From assembly GCA_002727515.1 (NCBI GenBank), contig PBXF01000035.1, forward strand, positions 40,577 through 53,197: 12,621 nt of DNA, given 5' to 3'. The position numbers and the translations under genes were made by a program. Origin of the DNA: Methanobacteriota archaeon. Lineage in GTDB: Archaea > Thermoplasmatota > Poseidoniia > Poseidoniales > Poseidoniaceae. Shown piece by piece: positions 1 through 6,819 of the stretch. The stretch's first letter is position 1; the number at the start of each line of letters is the position of its first letter. The notes beneath the pieces are model-generated. The model was not told the DNA's origin. It did not search any database and saw only the letters and a list, made by a program, of their open reading frames with translations.

Positions 1-948
1 GCTGAGAAAGGAAGAGGTAAGGTTAGACCGAATCCCCTTGTTGGCTGTGTTTTAGTGAAGGATGGAAAAATTATCGCAGAAGGTTGGCATGACCATCTCG
101 GTGGTTTGCATGCGGAACAAATGGCAATACATGATGCGGAAGAAAATGGGCACAATACAAATGGTGCTATTGCATATATCACATTGGAGCCTTGCAACCA
201 TTTTGGAAGAACTCCGCCTTGTACTGAAGCATTGCTGTGGGCTGGGATTGCTGAGGTAATTATTGCTCAAAATGACCCAAATCCACTTGTTCGAGGAAAT
301 GGTGTCAAAGTTCTAGAAGATGCAGGTATTGTAGCTCGTCTTGGCTTGCTAGCAGACGGTGCTGCTGAACAAATGCGCGAGTTTTTGCATTGGTGTAAAC
401 ACAGAAGACCGTTCGTTACAGTCAAGGTTGCAGTCGATGCCAATGGTTCAGTGGATGACCTATCAAAAGATTCTGAACGGTTTACAAGCATTGAATGCCT
501 AACAAAGGTTCATGAATTGAGGAAGGATTGTTGTGCGATACTAGTGGGTTCTAACACGGTTTTGAGGGATGATCCCTCTCTAACTGTGAGACTTGTTGAC
601 AGCGATAGGCAACCTATGAGAGTGATAATTGACCCAAATGACAAGATTCCTAAATCAAGTAAAGTATTGACAGACGGTTTCGCAACCAGACATATGACAA
701 GTGATTTCAGAGGCCTTGGTGCATTATTGGACATGCTCGGAGACTTGGAGATTCAACGATTATTAATCGAGGGTGGACCATTTACAATCAACAAATTTTT
801 GGAAGAAAATTTAGTTGATGAATTTATTTTAGTGCAATCTGCTAAAGAACACAAATCTCCAGTTAAAGCAGATTTTAATCTAGATTCTATGTCAATATCT
901 GGAAATGAAACTTGGGGAGAAGAATCCGTTACAATTTACACAAGGTGA
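1..948 (+). CDS. ribD: Riboflavin biosynthesis deaminase/reductase RibD (5' end outside window)
   Basis: Fused pyrimidine deaminase and 5-amino-6-(5-phosphoribosylamino)uracil reductase, carrying out two consecutive steps of riboflavin synthesis after GTP cyclohydrolase. The frame is open from base 1, starting in the middle of the conserved PNPLVG region, so only a short N-terminal piece is missing; 315 residues are visible. The deaminase domain shows the zinc-binding HAE motif (codons 37-39) and the paired cysteines of PCNHFGRTPPC (codons 65 and 74). The reductase domain begins near codon 137 (RPFVTVKVA) and includes VGSNTVLRDDP and LLIEGGPFTINKFLEENLVDE, typical of RibD_C. A GTG at 55 is an internal codon and not the start, because it would cut off conserved sequence. 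Many archaea are known to use a stand-alone reductase acting before deamination; the fused form here is the bacterial arrangement. The next gene's RBS overlaps the end of this one, suggesting co-transcription. Confidence 0.93.
   Translation, partial: AEKGRGKVRPNPLVGCVLVKDGKIIAEGWHDHLGGLHAEQMAIHDAEENGHNTNGAIAYITLEPCNHFGRTPPCTEALLWAGIAEVIIAQNDPNPLVRGNGVKVLEDAGIVARLGLLADGAAEQMREFLHWCKHRRPFVTVKVAVDANGSVDDLSKDSERFTSIECLTKVHELRKDCCAILVGSNTVLRDDPSLTVRLVDSDRQPMRVIIDPNDKIPKSSKVLTDGFATRHMTSDFRGLGALLDMLGDLEIQRLLIEGGPFTINKFLEENLVDEFILVQSAKEHKSPVKADFNLDSMSISGNETWGEESVTIYTR
943..948 (+). promoter_or_regulatory. Ribosome-binding site deciding the trmG10 start
   Basis: AGGTGA sits on the last codons and TGA stop of ribD and is followed by exactly four bases before ATG 953. 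An earlier in-frame ATG at 905 lies deep inside ribD with no such site. The motif and spacing recur at other genes in the window, so 953 is the preferred start. Confidence 0.75.
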
Positions 949-952
949 ATGT

Positions 953-1984
953 ATGGAATTACTTCACAGTGGAACTGTAATTTGTTTACGAGGTTGGCAT
1001 CCTGCAATCTCAAGAGAGGAAGCAAAAGCAATGTTTCCAGAAGTTGAAATCTTAAGGACAGACTCAAGAAGATTAGTTATTGCAACTGGTGTTTCTGATT
1101 GGGAAAGAACAGAGAACATGTCTGGAACAGAATGCGTTCTAACAGGCGGAGGTCTAGCCAGGTGGACTAATGTTGAAGATCTTATTAGTAAAATTTCTCC
1201 ATCAAAAGTTGAAGAAATGGCTGTTGAGTGCTGGAGACATGAAGGAAAAATCAACGCAAGCACTAAAGAAATCGAACAGCAAATTGGTGGTTTGTTCTAT
1301 GACAATGGTTCTACCTTCAACCTCTCGGAACCAAAAAAACGATTTGGAGTCGTGTTAGATGCTTCCGCAAATTGTGTTGCTTGGGGATGGATGATAGGGC
1401 CAGGACCTGGAAAGCAAGGCTGGAGTTCAATGCGTGCAAACAAAAGACCGTTCTTCAGACCAGTGAGTCTTGAACCGCGATTAGCAAGAGCTGCTGTCAA
1501 TATTGCCGCTGGGACAAAAACTGGGACTGTTGTTGACCCAATGTGCGGCACTGGTGGAATCGTTATTGAAGCCGCTCTCAGTGAAAGGTCTGCTCTTGGC
1601 GTAGATTTTGACCCTGAAATGGTTATTGGTAGTAAACAAAACCTAGAGTGGGCAGGTGTTGATGCTATAATCGAAAGGGGAGATTCAACAATATTTGAAT
1701 TCCCAGAGGATACTATTGCATTGGTTGTAGATCCACCGTATGGAAGAAATTCCAAGGGAGAGGACATGTTACTGGAAAATACCCTCAAAAATTTCCAAAA
1801 GCAGAAACTTGATTGTGATGTAGTCTTAATTTTACCAACAGAAGGAAAACAAGACAACTTGGATGAGGAAGTTGAATTAGATATTCAAATCCCACAAGTT
1901 GAGATTAAATCTTGTTATGCAATTCCAGTACACAAATCACTTGGAAGAATAATGGTTATTGCTTCAATTTCTCTTCAAGATTGA
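953..1984 (+). CDS. tRNA (guanine-10-N2) methyltransferase, Trm-G10 family
   Basis: SAM-dependent enzyme expected to methylate the exocyclic N2 of guanosine 10 in tRNA, to m2G or m2,2G. The 343-residue protein has an N-terminal THUMP-like RNA-binding region (roughly residues 1-150) and a C-terminal Rossmann methyltransferase domain. The SAM-binding loop reads DPMCGTGGIVIEAA (residues 195-208), and the amino-methyltransferase catalytic motif is DPPYGR (260-265), the D-P-P-Y form used on N2 of guanine. Length agrees with the archaeal family, which is about 330-350 residues. The start at 953 is chosen for the AGGTGA site four bases upstream; starting at 905 would add 16 residues that overlap ribD. 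Its 3' end overlaps the opposite-strand cysteine-cluster gene by 29 bp. The tRNA-Arg about 450 bp downstream carries a G at position 10, so it is a possible substrate. A related THUMP methyltransferase with another target position is the main alternative. Confidence 0.87.
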   Translation: MELLHSGTVICLRGWHPAISREEAKAMFPEVEILRTDSRRLVIATGVSDWERTENMSGTECVLTGGGLARWTNVEDLISKISPSKVEEMAVECWRHEGKINASTKEIEQQIGGLFYDNGSTFNLSEPKKRFGVVLDASANCVAWGWMIGPGPGKQGWSSMRANKRPFFRPVSLEPRLARAAVNIAAGTKTGTVVDPMCGTGGIVIEAALSERSALGVDFDPEMVIGSKQNLEWAGVDAIIERGDSTIFEFPEDTIALVVDPPYGRNSKGEDMLLENTLKNFQKQKLDCDVVLILPTEGKQDNLDEEVELDIQIPQVEIKSCYAIPVHKSLGRIMVIASISLQD

Positions 1985-2357
1985 GCAAGTTGAATGCATC
2001 TTCATCTGTCGGTGCTTCAAATTCTTCGATATACGAACAAAGTTCATCCAGGATTGCTGAATCATTTTCATCTAATACGATTGGATAACTCTTACAGCCT
2101 GCCGGTCTGAAATCATAAACTGTACAAACCCCAGGAGCGTCTTTTCTATCTGAATTAGTTGCCAAGAAAACGCATGCTTTTGTTGATTGGTTATTCAGTA
2201 GCCTTCTTATTCCCTCTGAATCCCTAAAAGAAAATTCTGATTCCTGCAAACCAGTACGTCGGGATAACAGACTTGCTTCTACCGATGTTATCGGCATTGT
2301 AGTCTCTCTACAACAAGCGCTGCATTCATTTTCAATGCATGGTAGACGCTTGCCCAT
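1956..2357 (-). CDS. YkgJ-type CxxCC cysteine-cluster protein (putative metal binding)
   Basis: Small soluble protein of 133 residues belonging to the YkgJ/UPF0153 family, predicted to bind zinc or an iron-sulfur cluster; its biochemical role is not established. The family signature is present in full: a cluster C12-x2-C15-C16 near the N-terminus, a lone C62, then C78 with YDFRPAGC ending at C88, and KSYP after it. An additional C7 lies just before the cluster. ATG at 2357 is preferred over the upstream in-frame TTG at 2372, because family members begin shortly before the cluster; I see no Shine-Dalgarno sequence in front, so the message may be leaderless. It is transcribed divergently from the tRNA-Arg and converges on trmG10, overlapping it by 29 bp. 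The family assignment is firm; the function is unknown. Confidence 0.8.
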   Translation of the reverse strand: MGKRLPCIENECSACCRETTMPITSVEASLLSRRTGLQESEFSFRDSEGIRRLLNNQSTKACVFLATNSDRKDAPGVCTVYDFRPAGCKSYPIVLDENDSAILDELCSYIEEFEAPTDEDAFNLLNLEEKLKQ

Positions 2358-2433
2358 AACTAGGCCAATCAATCAAAGCACTTGAATGAACGCGAGGGTG
2401 TGGTTCAAGAAGGGGTGGCTTTTCGCCGTGATA

Positions 2434-2510
2434 GGGCAATTAGGGTAGTCTGGATATCCTTCCGGCCTTCGGAGCCGGAGACGTGGGTTCGAATCCTGCA
2501 TTGCCCGCCA
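2434..2510 (+). tRNA. tRNA-Arg (anticodon UCG), CCA encoded
   Basis: A complete cloverleaf can be folded by hand. The acceptor stem GGGCAAT pairs with ATTGCCC. The D arm has G10 opposite U25, two G-C pairs and a U13/U22 mismatch. The anticodon stem CCGGC/GCCGG is fully paired, with loop CTTCGGA placing TCG at 2469-2471. The T arm GTGGG-TTCGAAT-CCTGC contains two G-U wobbles. The variable loop is four bases (AGAC), G is the discriminator, and CCA is encoded at 2508-2510. Arginine identity is supported by C35 and by A20 in the D loop. No intron is visible. U8-A14 and G15-C48 tertiary partners are present. A second CCA follows immediately in the DNA. No clear TATA box was found upstream. Confidence 0.95.
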
Positions 2511-2563
2511 CCAATTTAGTCATTAGCCGTGAGGCTCAAGTGCCACCTACTCCACGGCATTAC

Positions 2564-3592
2564 ATGGGCTGTAACCTTAGAGACCTTGCTAATGCAAAGG
2601 ATACCACTATGGAAGCAATGAGAGGGAAAACCGTAGGAATAGACAGTTTCCTTTTGGCGTTCCAATTTCTAACTACGATAAGAGACCGATCACCAACAGG
2701 TGATGGTGGACCTCTTAGGGCTGAAAATGGCAAAGTTGTTGCTCATTTGATGGGTTTTCTTGCACGCGCTTCTACAATGTTAGCAAAGGGTGTAAAGCCG
2801 GTATTCATTTTTGACGGGACACATCCAGATTTGAAAAAGGATGAGATGGATGCAAGAAGAGCTGTAAGAGAACAGGCGGAAAAAGAATGGAAAGCTGCAT
2901 TGGAAGTTGGAGATTTTGCAACCGCTCAAAAGATGGCGCAACGTTGTGTAAAGTATACTCCTGAAATGGTCGACGAATCGATTGAAATGCTAAAACTAAT
3001 GGGGATTCCTGCTTTTAGAGCAGCAGCAGAAGGAGAGGCTCAAGCAGCAGTTATGGCTGCTAAAGGTCAATTAGATGCTGTAGCAACACAAGACTGGGAT
3101 GCTCTTCTTTACGGAGCGCCTTTCGTTATCAGAAACTTTGCTTCGGATGGTAGTAAAAGAATGGGTAGGATAATTAGAGCACAAGAAATTGAACTTGACC
3201 AAATATTAGCAGACAATGAATTGACAAGGGAACAACTAATCGACCTTGGCATTATGATTGGTACTGACTTCCACCCTGGAATAAAGGGCATTGGCCCAAA
3301 AACTGGATTGAAATTTATCAAAGAGTTTGGAAGTATCGAAGGTGTTTGTGAAGCAAAACAGAAAGAGATTCCAGATAGGCTTTCAGAAATAAGAGAGATT
3401 TTCCTAAACCACCCAGTCGTCGAGGTTTCTGATGCAGATTTACAACAAGGAACAGTGGATGTCGAAGGTTTGAAGAAATTCTTAATCGATGAGAGACAGT
3501 TCTCACAAAAGCGTTTTGACAATGCAATCAATCAATTGAAAGATGCTGGTTTAGTTAGGGATGGTGGGCAAACCTCTCTATTCTCTTTCTGA
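2564..3592 (+). CDS. fen1: Flap endonuclease FEN1 (XPG/RAD2 family)
   Basis: Structure-specific 5' nuclease that removes RNA-DNA flaps during Okazaki fragment maturation and in base excision repair, working with PCNA. The 342-residue length is normal for archaeal FEN1. All seven metal-binding acidic residues expected for the family are visible: D27 (VGIDSF), D84 (FDG), E156 and E158 (EGEAQ), D177 and D179 (TQDWDALLYG) and D235 (GTDFHPG). The helix-hairpin-helix DNA-binding motif follows as IKGIGPKTG. The last seven residues, QTSLFSF, form a PCNA-interacting (PIP) box. The start MGCNLRDL matches the conserved FEN1 N-terminus, whose Gly2 enters the active site; the longer open frame from 2483 begins inside the tRNA gene and is rejected. 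No Shine-Dalgarno site precedes the ATG. The gene lies 53 bp after the tRNA, so co-transcription or a leaderless message is possible. Its 3' end overlaps the CoA-transferase gene by 15 bp. Confidence 0.95.
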   Translation: MGCNLRDLANAKDTTMEAMRGKTVGIDSFLLAFQFLTTIRDRSPTGDGGPLRAENGKVVAHLMGFLARASTMLAKGVKPVFIFDGTHPDLKKDEMDARRAVREQAEKEWKAALEVGDFATAQKMAQRCVKYTPEMVDESIEMLKLMGIPAFRAAAEGEAQAAVMAAKGQLDAVATQDWDALLYGAPFVIRNFASDGSKRMGRIIRAQEIELDQILADNELTREQLIDLGIMIGTDFHPGIKGIGPKTGLKFIKEFGSIEGVCEAKQKEIPDRLSEIREIFLNHPVVEVSDADLQQGTVDVEGLKKFLIDERQFSQKRFDNAINQLKDAGLVRDGGQTSLFSF

Positions 3593-4597
3593 AATAAATC
3601 GAAGCGGGCTTGCTAAAACTGGGTTGCCATTCCAATTTTGAATTACACCTCTTGCTTTACTCTGAATATCATCAAATGCTTCACTAATCTTGTTTATCGG
3701 CGAAGTAGGAATACCTTGTAACAGATTACAAACTTCATCCCTAGTGAGATCTATTGTTTTGCTTTGGATAACCTCAACTAATTTTTCTCTAGAATTTACT
3801 CTCTCTTGATTTGTTTTCCATATATTATCTAATTTCAGAGCATTACATAGTTTCTCAAACTGGGAGTCTGAACCTACTGCAATTACTACCCAGCCATCCT
3901 TTGTTTTGAATGCCTGGTATGGCACAAGATTTGGATGACCTGAACCAAGAAGTGGCGGATTTTGCCCACTGATGAGTTGATTTTGTCCTTGATTCACCAA
4001 TGATGCTATTGCACAATCCCATAATGAAATATCCAAATGTGTAGTTTTTCCTGTTCGCTCTCTATGGAATAAAGCCGATAGAATTGCGTTACCCGCATAT
4101 AATCCAGTTATCACATCAATCCAAGCAACTGGGACTTTTACTGGACCGCCGCCTTCTTCTCCATTTATGCTCATAATTCCACTCATAGCCTGTAATGCCA
4201 AATCATATCCTGGTTCTTGTGACCGTGGTCCAGTTTGACCAAAACCTGTGATAGAACACAGAATTACACTTTCTGGAATTTTGCCAATCAGCCTTTCTAA
4301 CTGTCCAGGCCTGAAATTTTCAATTACTACATCAGATTGGGAAATTAATTCCTGAATCGCATCTTTATCCTGCTTGAGATTGTGGAAGATTATTTCCTTT
4401 CCACGATTGCAAGATAAGTGGTATGCAGCTGTGCCATCCTCTAGAAATGGTGGACCCCATCCTCTTGTATCATCTCCCCATGGAGCTTCAACTTTGGTTA
4501 CTTCAGCACCCAAATCTGAAAGCATTTGAGCACAATATGGCCCCGCCAAAATGCGTGACAAATCGAGAACTTTGACACCTGCTAAAATATCCGCCAT
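3578..4597 (-). CDS. Family III CoA-transferase (CaiB/BaiF)
   Basis: Predicted to move coenzyme A between carboxylic acids in the cytoplasm; the acids cannot be told from sequence. The N-terminus MADILAGVKVLDLSRILAGP, then DLGAEVTKVE, NRGKEI, the ENFRPGQLERL segment and TGFGQTGPRS are classic family III motifs. The likely catalytic aspartate is D161 in AWIDVITGLYAG, equivalent by position to the nucleophile of formyl-CoA transferase. The GYD motif at 130-132 has tyrosine where alpha-methylacyl-CoA racemases have histidine (GHD), which argues for a transferase over a racemase. At 339 residues it is shorter than most members (about 380-430), the shortfall being towards the C-terminus. The ATG at 4597 is supported by GGGAGGT just upstream and by the conserved N-terminus. 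It is divergent from the membrane-protein gene, 52 bp away, and convergent with FEN1. No acyl-CoA ligase or dehydrogenase is nearby to suggest the pathway. Confidence 0.87.
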   Translation of the reverse strand: MADILAGVKVLDLSRILAGPYCAQMLSDLGAEVTKVEAPWGDDTRGWGPPFLEDGTAAYHLSCNRGKEIIFHNLKQDKDAIQELISQSDVVIENFRPGQLERLIGKIPESVILCSITGFGQTGPRSQEPGYDLALQAMSGIMSINGEEGGGPVKVPVAWIDVITGLYAGNAILSALFHRERTGKTTHLDISLWDCAIASLVNQGQNQLISGQNPPLLGSGHPNLVPYQAFKTKDGWVVIAVGSDSQFEKLCNALKLDNIWKTNQERVNSREKLVEVIQSKTIDLTRDEVCNLLQGIPTSPINKISEAFDDIQSKARGVIQNWNGNPVLASPLRFISERE

Positions 4598-4620
4598 GTA
4601 CCTCCCAGTTGGGCAAAAGA

Positions 4621-4649
4621 GTTGAACCCCCCTGTTGTGAGGGTTTAAC
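4621..4649. repeat. Inverted repeat in the divergent intergenic region
   Basis: GTTGAACCC (4621-4629) is mirrored by GGGTTTAAC (4641-4649) with eight of nine positions complementary and the ninth a G-T wobble, around an 11-base loop. It ends exactly at the base before the ATG of the membrane-protein gene and fills most of the 52 bp separating it from the CoA-transferase start. It could be an operator for a dimeric regulator acting on one or both genes, or an RNA hairpin; no function is shown. Confidence 0.5.
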
Positions 4650-6077
4650 ATGAGGTGGTTTGAGGAAAAAAATGACCACTTCTGGATTGGTTTATTTGCA
4701 TTTGCAATCGTGCTAAACCTATTTGCAATCTATAATTCAGATTTAGGACTTGATGTTCATGTCAAATCTGCCTATGTCGAGGAGGGAGAAGGGTATGTTT
4801 TGGATTGGGGCGATACTAGGCAGAGTGACCCTGATGCTTCCAATCCTGAACAAGCTACTATCATAAATTCTCCACCTTTGATTTCAAACCCAATCGCAAG
4901 CCTTTTGTTTTTAGTTCTGATTTTTATTGGATTATCTAGATTGAACAAAAATATACCACTTATTGGATTAATTCTATTACACCCTACAGTGATATTTTCA
5001 TCTGGAAAATCATATGACGAATTGATGGTGCTGTCTATATTTGGAATGGGCGCGTTAATGTTAACGAACGCTTATCGAAATTCTGGAAATATGAAGATAA
5101 TGCTTGGTCACAAACTGATAGCCTATTCAATAATGATATCTGCAATTTTGTTTAAATTCAATTTTGATAATTGGGCTGAATTATATTGTTTGGGGGTTGC
5201 TATTGCTGCGATTTTTACTATTTACATACCTAAATTTAATCCAAATCCAAGAATCCTATTGGTTGGTGGTTTTTTATCTGGAATTATGACCATAATTTTA
5301 CTAGGTTTAGCAGGATATGGGACTTCAAAAATTATTTTCGATGAACCTGGCAGATTCCTTTATTCATTACCATTTGCATTATTTGATGTTGTTATCATCT
5401 ACAGTTTATTTGGGATGATAATATGGCCTTATGTTTTCTCAACGTGGGAAAAAATGAACCATATCAAAGACGATTTAACTTCTGAACTTTCATTGATTGT
5501 TGGAGGATTGGGAGGATTAATTACTGCATATGTAGCAGTATTATGGACATATGAATCTACACTCTGGGAATCTGAGTGGCCTTGGCATATGTTCACTATG
5601 GGGAATAATGGTAGATACATCACAATGATTGCAATACCTGTTTGGATTTTAATTATTAGAGTAAACGATGGAATCGATTGGAAAAATAAGAAAGTGTTTC
5701 TAGGTATTTTACTAATTTTGCCGTTCTCACTCCTTGCTGGAATACACGGTCAAACGATGTGGACTGACGAAGCTGCCGATTCAATGGATTTAGAAGAGGG
5801 AGAACATTTCTTATTTGTGTCAGATGCCACATTGGGGATGCATTGGTTGTATACATTCCATGAACCACTTGATGCTGAAAAAAACAACATAACTGGACAT
5901 TGGCGTAGTGATCAATCTTCTTGGATATATGATTTAGATAGCAGCCTTAGTCACATCAATTGGTTGGTTTTAGCACCTGAAATTGATGAATTGCCTGACG
6001 GATGGCAGATTAGCGATTCTGGAGAGGCAGATTACCTAAACGGCGGTGGCACTTGGAAGGTGCTTGTCAGATTATGA
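4650..6077 (+). CDS. Polytopic membrane protein, possible GT-C-type glycosyltransferase
   Basis: 475-residue integral membrane protein of uncertain function. By eye there are about ten or eleven hydrophobic segments: near residues 11-28, 81-97, 101-117, 124-141, 153-170, 176-194, 201-221, 237-262, 281-299, 321-337 and 349-366. A hydrophilic C-terminal domain of about 105 residues follows, rich in acidic and aromatic residues. The first loop (29-80) is long and polar and begins DLGLDVH, an acidic D-x-H arrangement just after the first membrane helix. That is the position where GT-C lipid-phosphosugar-dependent glycosyltransferases carry their catalytic acid. The overall plan (long first loop, multiple helices, soluble tail) also fits GT-C, but no family signature is decisive. 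No RBS precedes ATG 4650 and no alternative in-frame start is close, so the message may be leaderless. Its 3' end overlaps the deacetylase-family gene by 11 bp. A transporter or an uncharacterised membrane family are the alternatives. Confidence 0.6.
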   Translation: MRWFEEKNDHFWIGLFAFAIVLNLFAIYNSDLGLDVHVKSAYVEEGEGYVLDWGDTRQSDPDASNPEQATIINSPPLISNPIASLLFLVLIFIGLSRLNKNIPLIGLILLHPTVIFSSGKSYDELMVLSIFGMGALMLTNAYRNSGNMKIMLGHKLIAYSIMISAILFKFNFDNWAELYCLGVAIAAIFTIYIPKFNPNPRILLVGGFLSGIMTIILLGLAGYGTSKIIFDEPGRFLYSLPFALFDVVIIYSLFGMIIWPYVFSTWEKMNHIKDDLTSELSLIVGGLGGLITAYVAVLWTYESTLWESEWPWHMFTMGNNGRYITMIAIPVWILIIRVNDGIDWKNKKVFLGILLILPFSLLAGIHGQTMWTDEAADSMDLEEGEHFLFVSDATLGMHWLYTFHEPLDAEKNNITGHWRSDQSSWIYDLDSSLSHINWLVLAPEIDELPDGWQISDSGEADYLNGGGTWKVLVRL

Positions 6078-6819
6078 GAGGCGGACTCCAACTACCATTT
6101 TTCTTACCGTGGTCAAGAATATGCCAGTAAACCGTATGCTCAGCTTCATCTGGGAGAACAAATGGACCTAACTTAGACCAAATCTTCCTTGCATTCCATG
6201 ATAAAAATGGTATGGAGAGAGCCGGGCCACATGTCGGTAATGAGAACCTACACAACCAAGGTCGGCTTACAAGTCCTGAATCTTTCAGCGCCTTTTCAAC
6301 CGCAGCCCAATCTTTCCATGGACCCGCTTTTTTCCTTACAAGCCATGATGGATTTACACTACTATCCAATTCAAATCCAGCCTTTGCAATAACTGGAGCC
6401 ATCCATGGTGCGATATAGCCAGCAGGTGCCCTAAACCAAGGCCTCCAAGCATCGCCTGCAAAATCATGAAGTCTTACATCTGCTTCAACTAATGCTTTTA
6501 ACAAACCATCTGAATCCTCAGGGAATGCTGACCAGCATCTATGTGTAAGTCCATGACAACCAATTGTAATCTGTGGATGATTATCCAACAAATCCCGTAA
6601 CCATGTTTTGAATTCTTGGTCATCTAGCTGATCTGCAATAACAAATATTGTCAAGGAGACTTGGGTTCTATCCAACCAATTTCGAAAATGCCTCATAGCC
6701 TCTCGCATTTCAGGAGATGTTCCTTCATGTGGCACTCCTTTTGACCTAGTAGGGTGACCTTGAGAGGAAGGAATGTGCCTAATGTCGTCAGAATCGACGG
6801 TCAACCAGACCGGTTTCAA
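6067..6819 (-). CDS. Polysaccharide deacetylase-family protein (NodB homology, CE4)
   Basis: 250-residue protein of the NodB-homology fold, which removes N-acetyl or related groups from amino sugars using a divalent metal. Motif 1 appears as TVDSDD (residues 7-12). The metal-binding H-x3-H pair is H89 and H93 in GCHGLTH. The RAPAGY segment (130-135) matches the R-x-P-x-G/Y motif, and ELDSSV (150-155) is the usual post-motif aspartate region. HILDHG near 233-238 may serve as the last motif. There is no signal peptide or membrane segment, so a cytoplasmic substrate such as a nucleotide- or lipid-linked sugar is more likely than an exported polymer. It is the third gene of an operon; its TTG start directly follows the upstream TAA stop and has AGGTGA four bases before it. 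It converges on the membrane-protein gene. The exact substrate is unknown, and related folds also act on other amides. Confidence 0.8.
   Translation of the reverse strand: MKPVWLTVDSDDIRHIPSSQGHPTRSKGVPHEGTSPEMREAMRHFRNWLDRTQVSLTIFVIADQLDDQEFKTWLRDLLDNHPQITIGCHGLTHRCWSAFPEDSDGLLKALVEADVRLHDFAGDAWRPWFRAPAGYIAPWMAPVIAKAGFELDSSVNPSWLVRKKAGPWKDWAAVEKALKDSGLVSRPWLCRFSLPTCGPALSIPFLSWNARKIWSKLGPFVLPDEAEHTVYWHILDHGKKNGSWSPPLII

Noticed and set aside
1297..1857. Long minus-strand open frame of 186 codons
   Set aside because: It lies fully opposite the tRNA methyltransferase, has no RBS and shows no domain-like sequence.
2414..2430. Short GGC/GCC hairpin just before the tRNA
   Set aside because: Only three base pairs around a five-base loop; too short to call a terminator or regulatory element.
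2483..2563. N-terminal extension of FEN1 starting inside the tRNA gene
   Set aside because: It reads through the tRNA T arm and CCA end and moves the conserved MGCNLRDL start inward; FEN1 needs that N-terminus near its active site.
3578..4597. Alpha-methylacyl-CoA racemase instead of CoA-transferase
   Set aside because: The racemase GHD histidine is replaced by tyrosine (GYD), and no other racemase-specific feature is seen.
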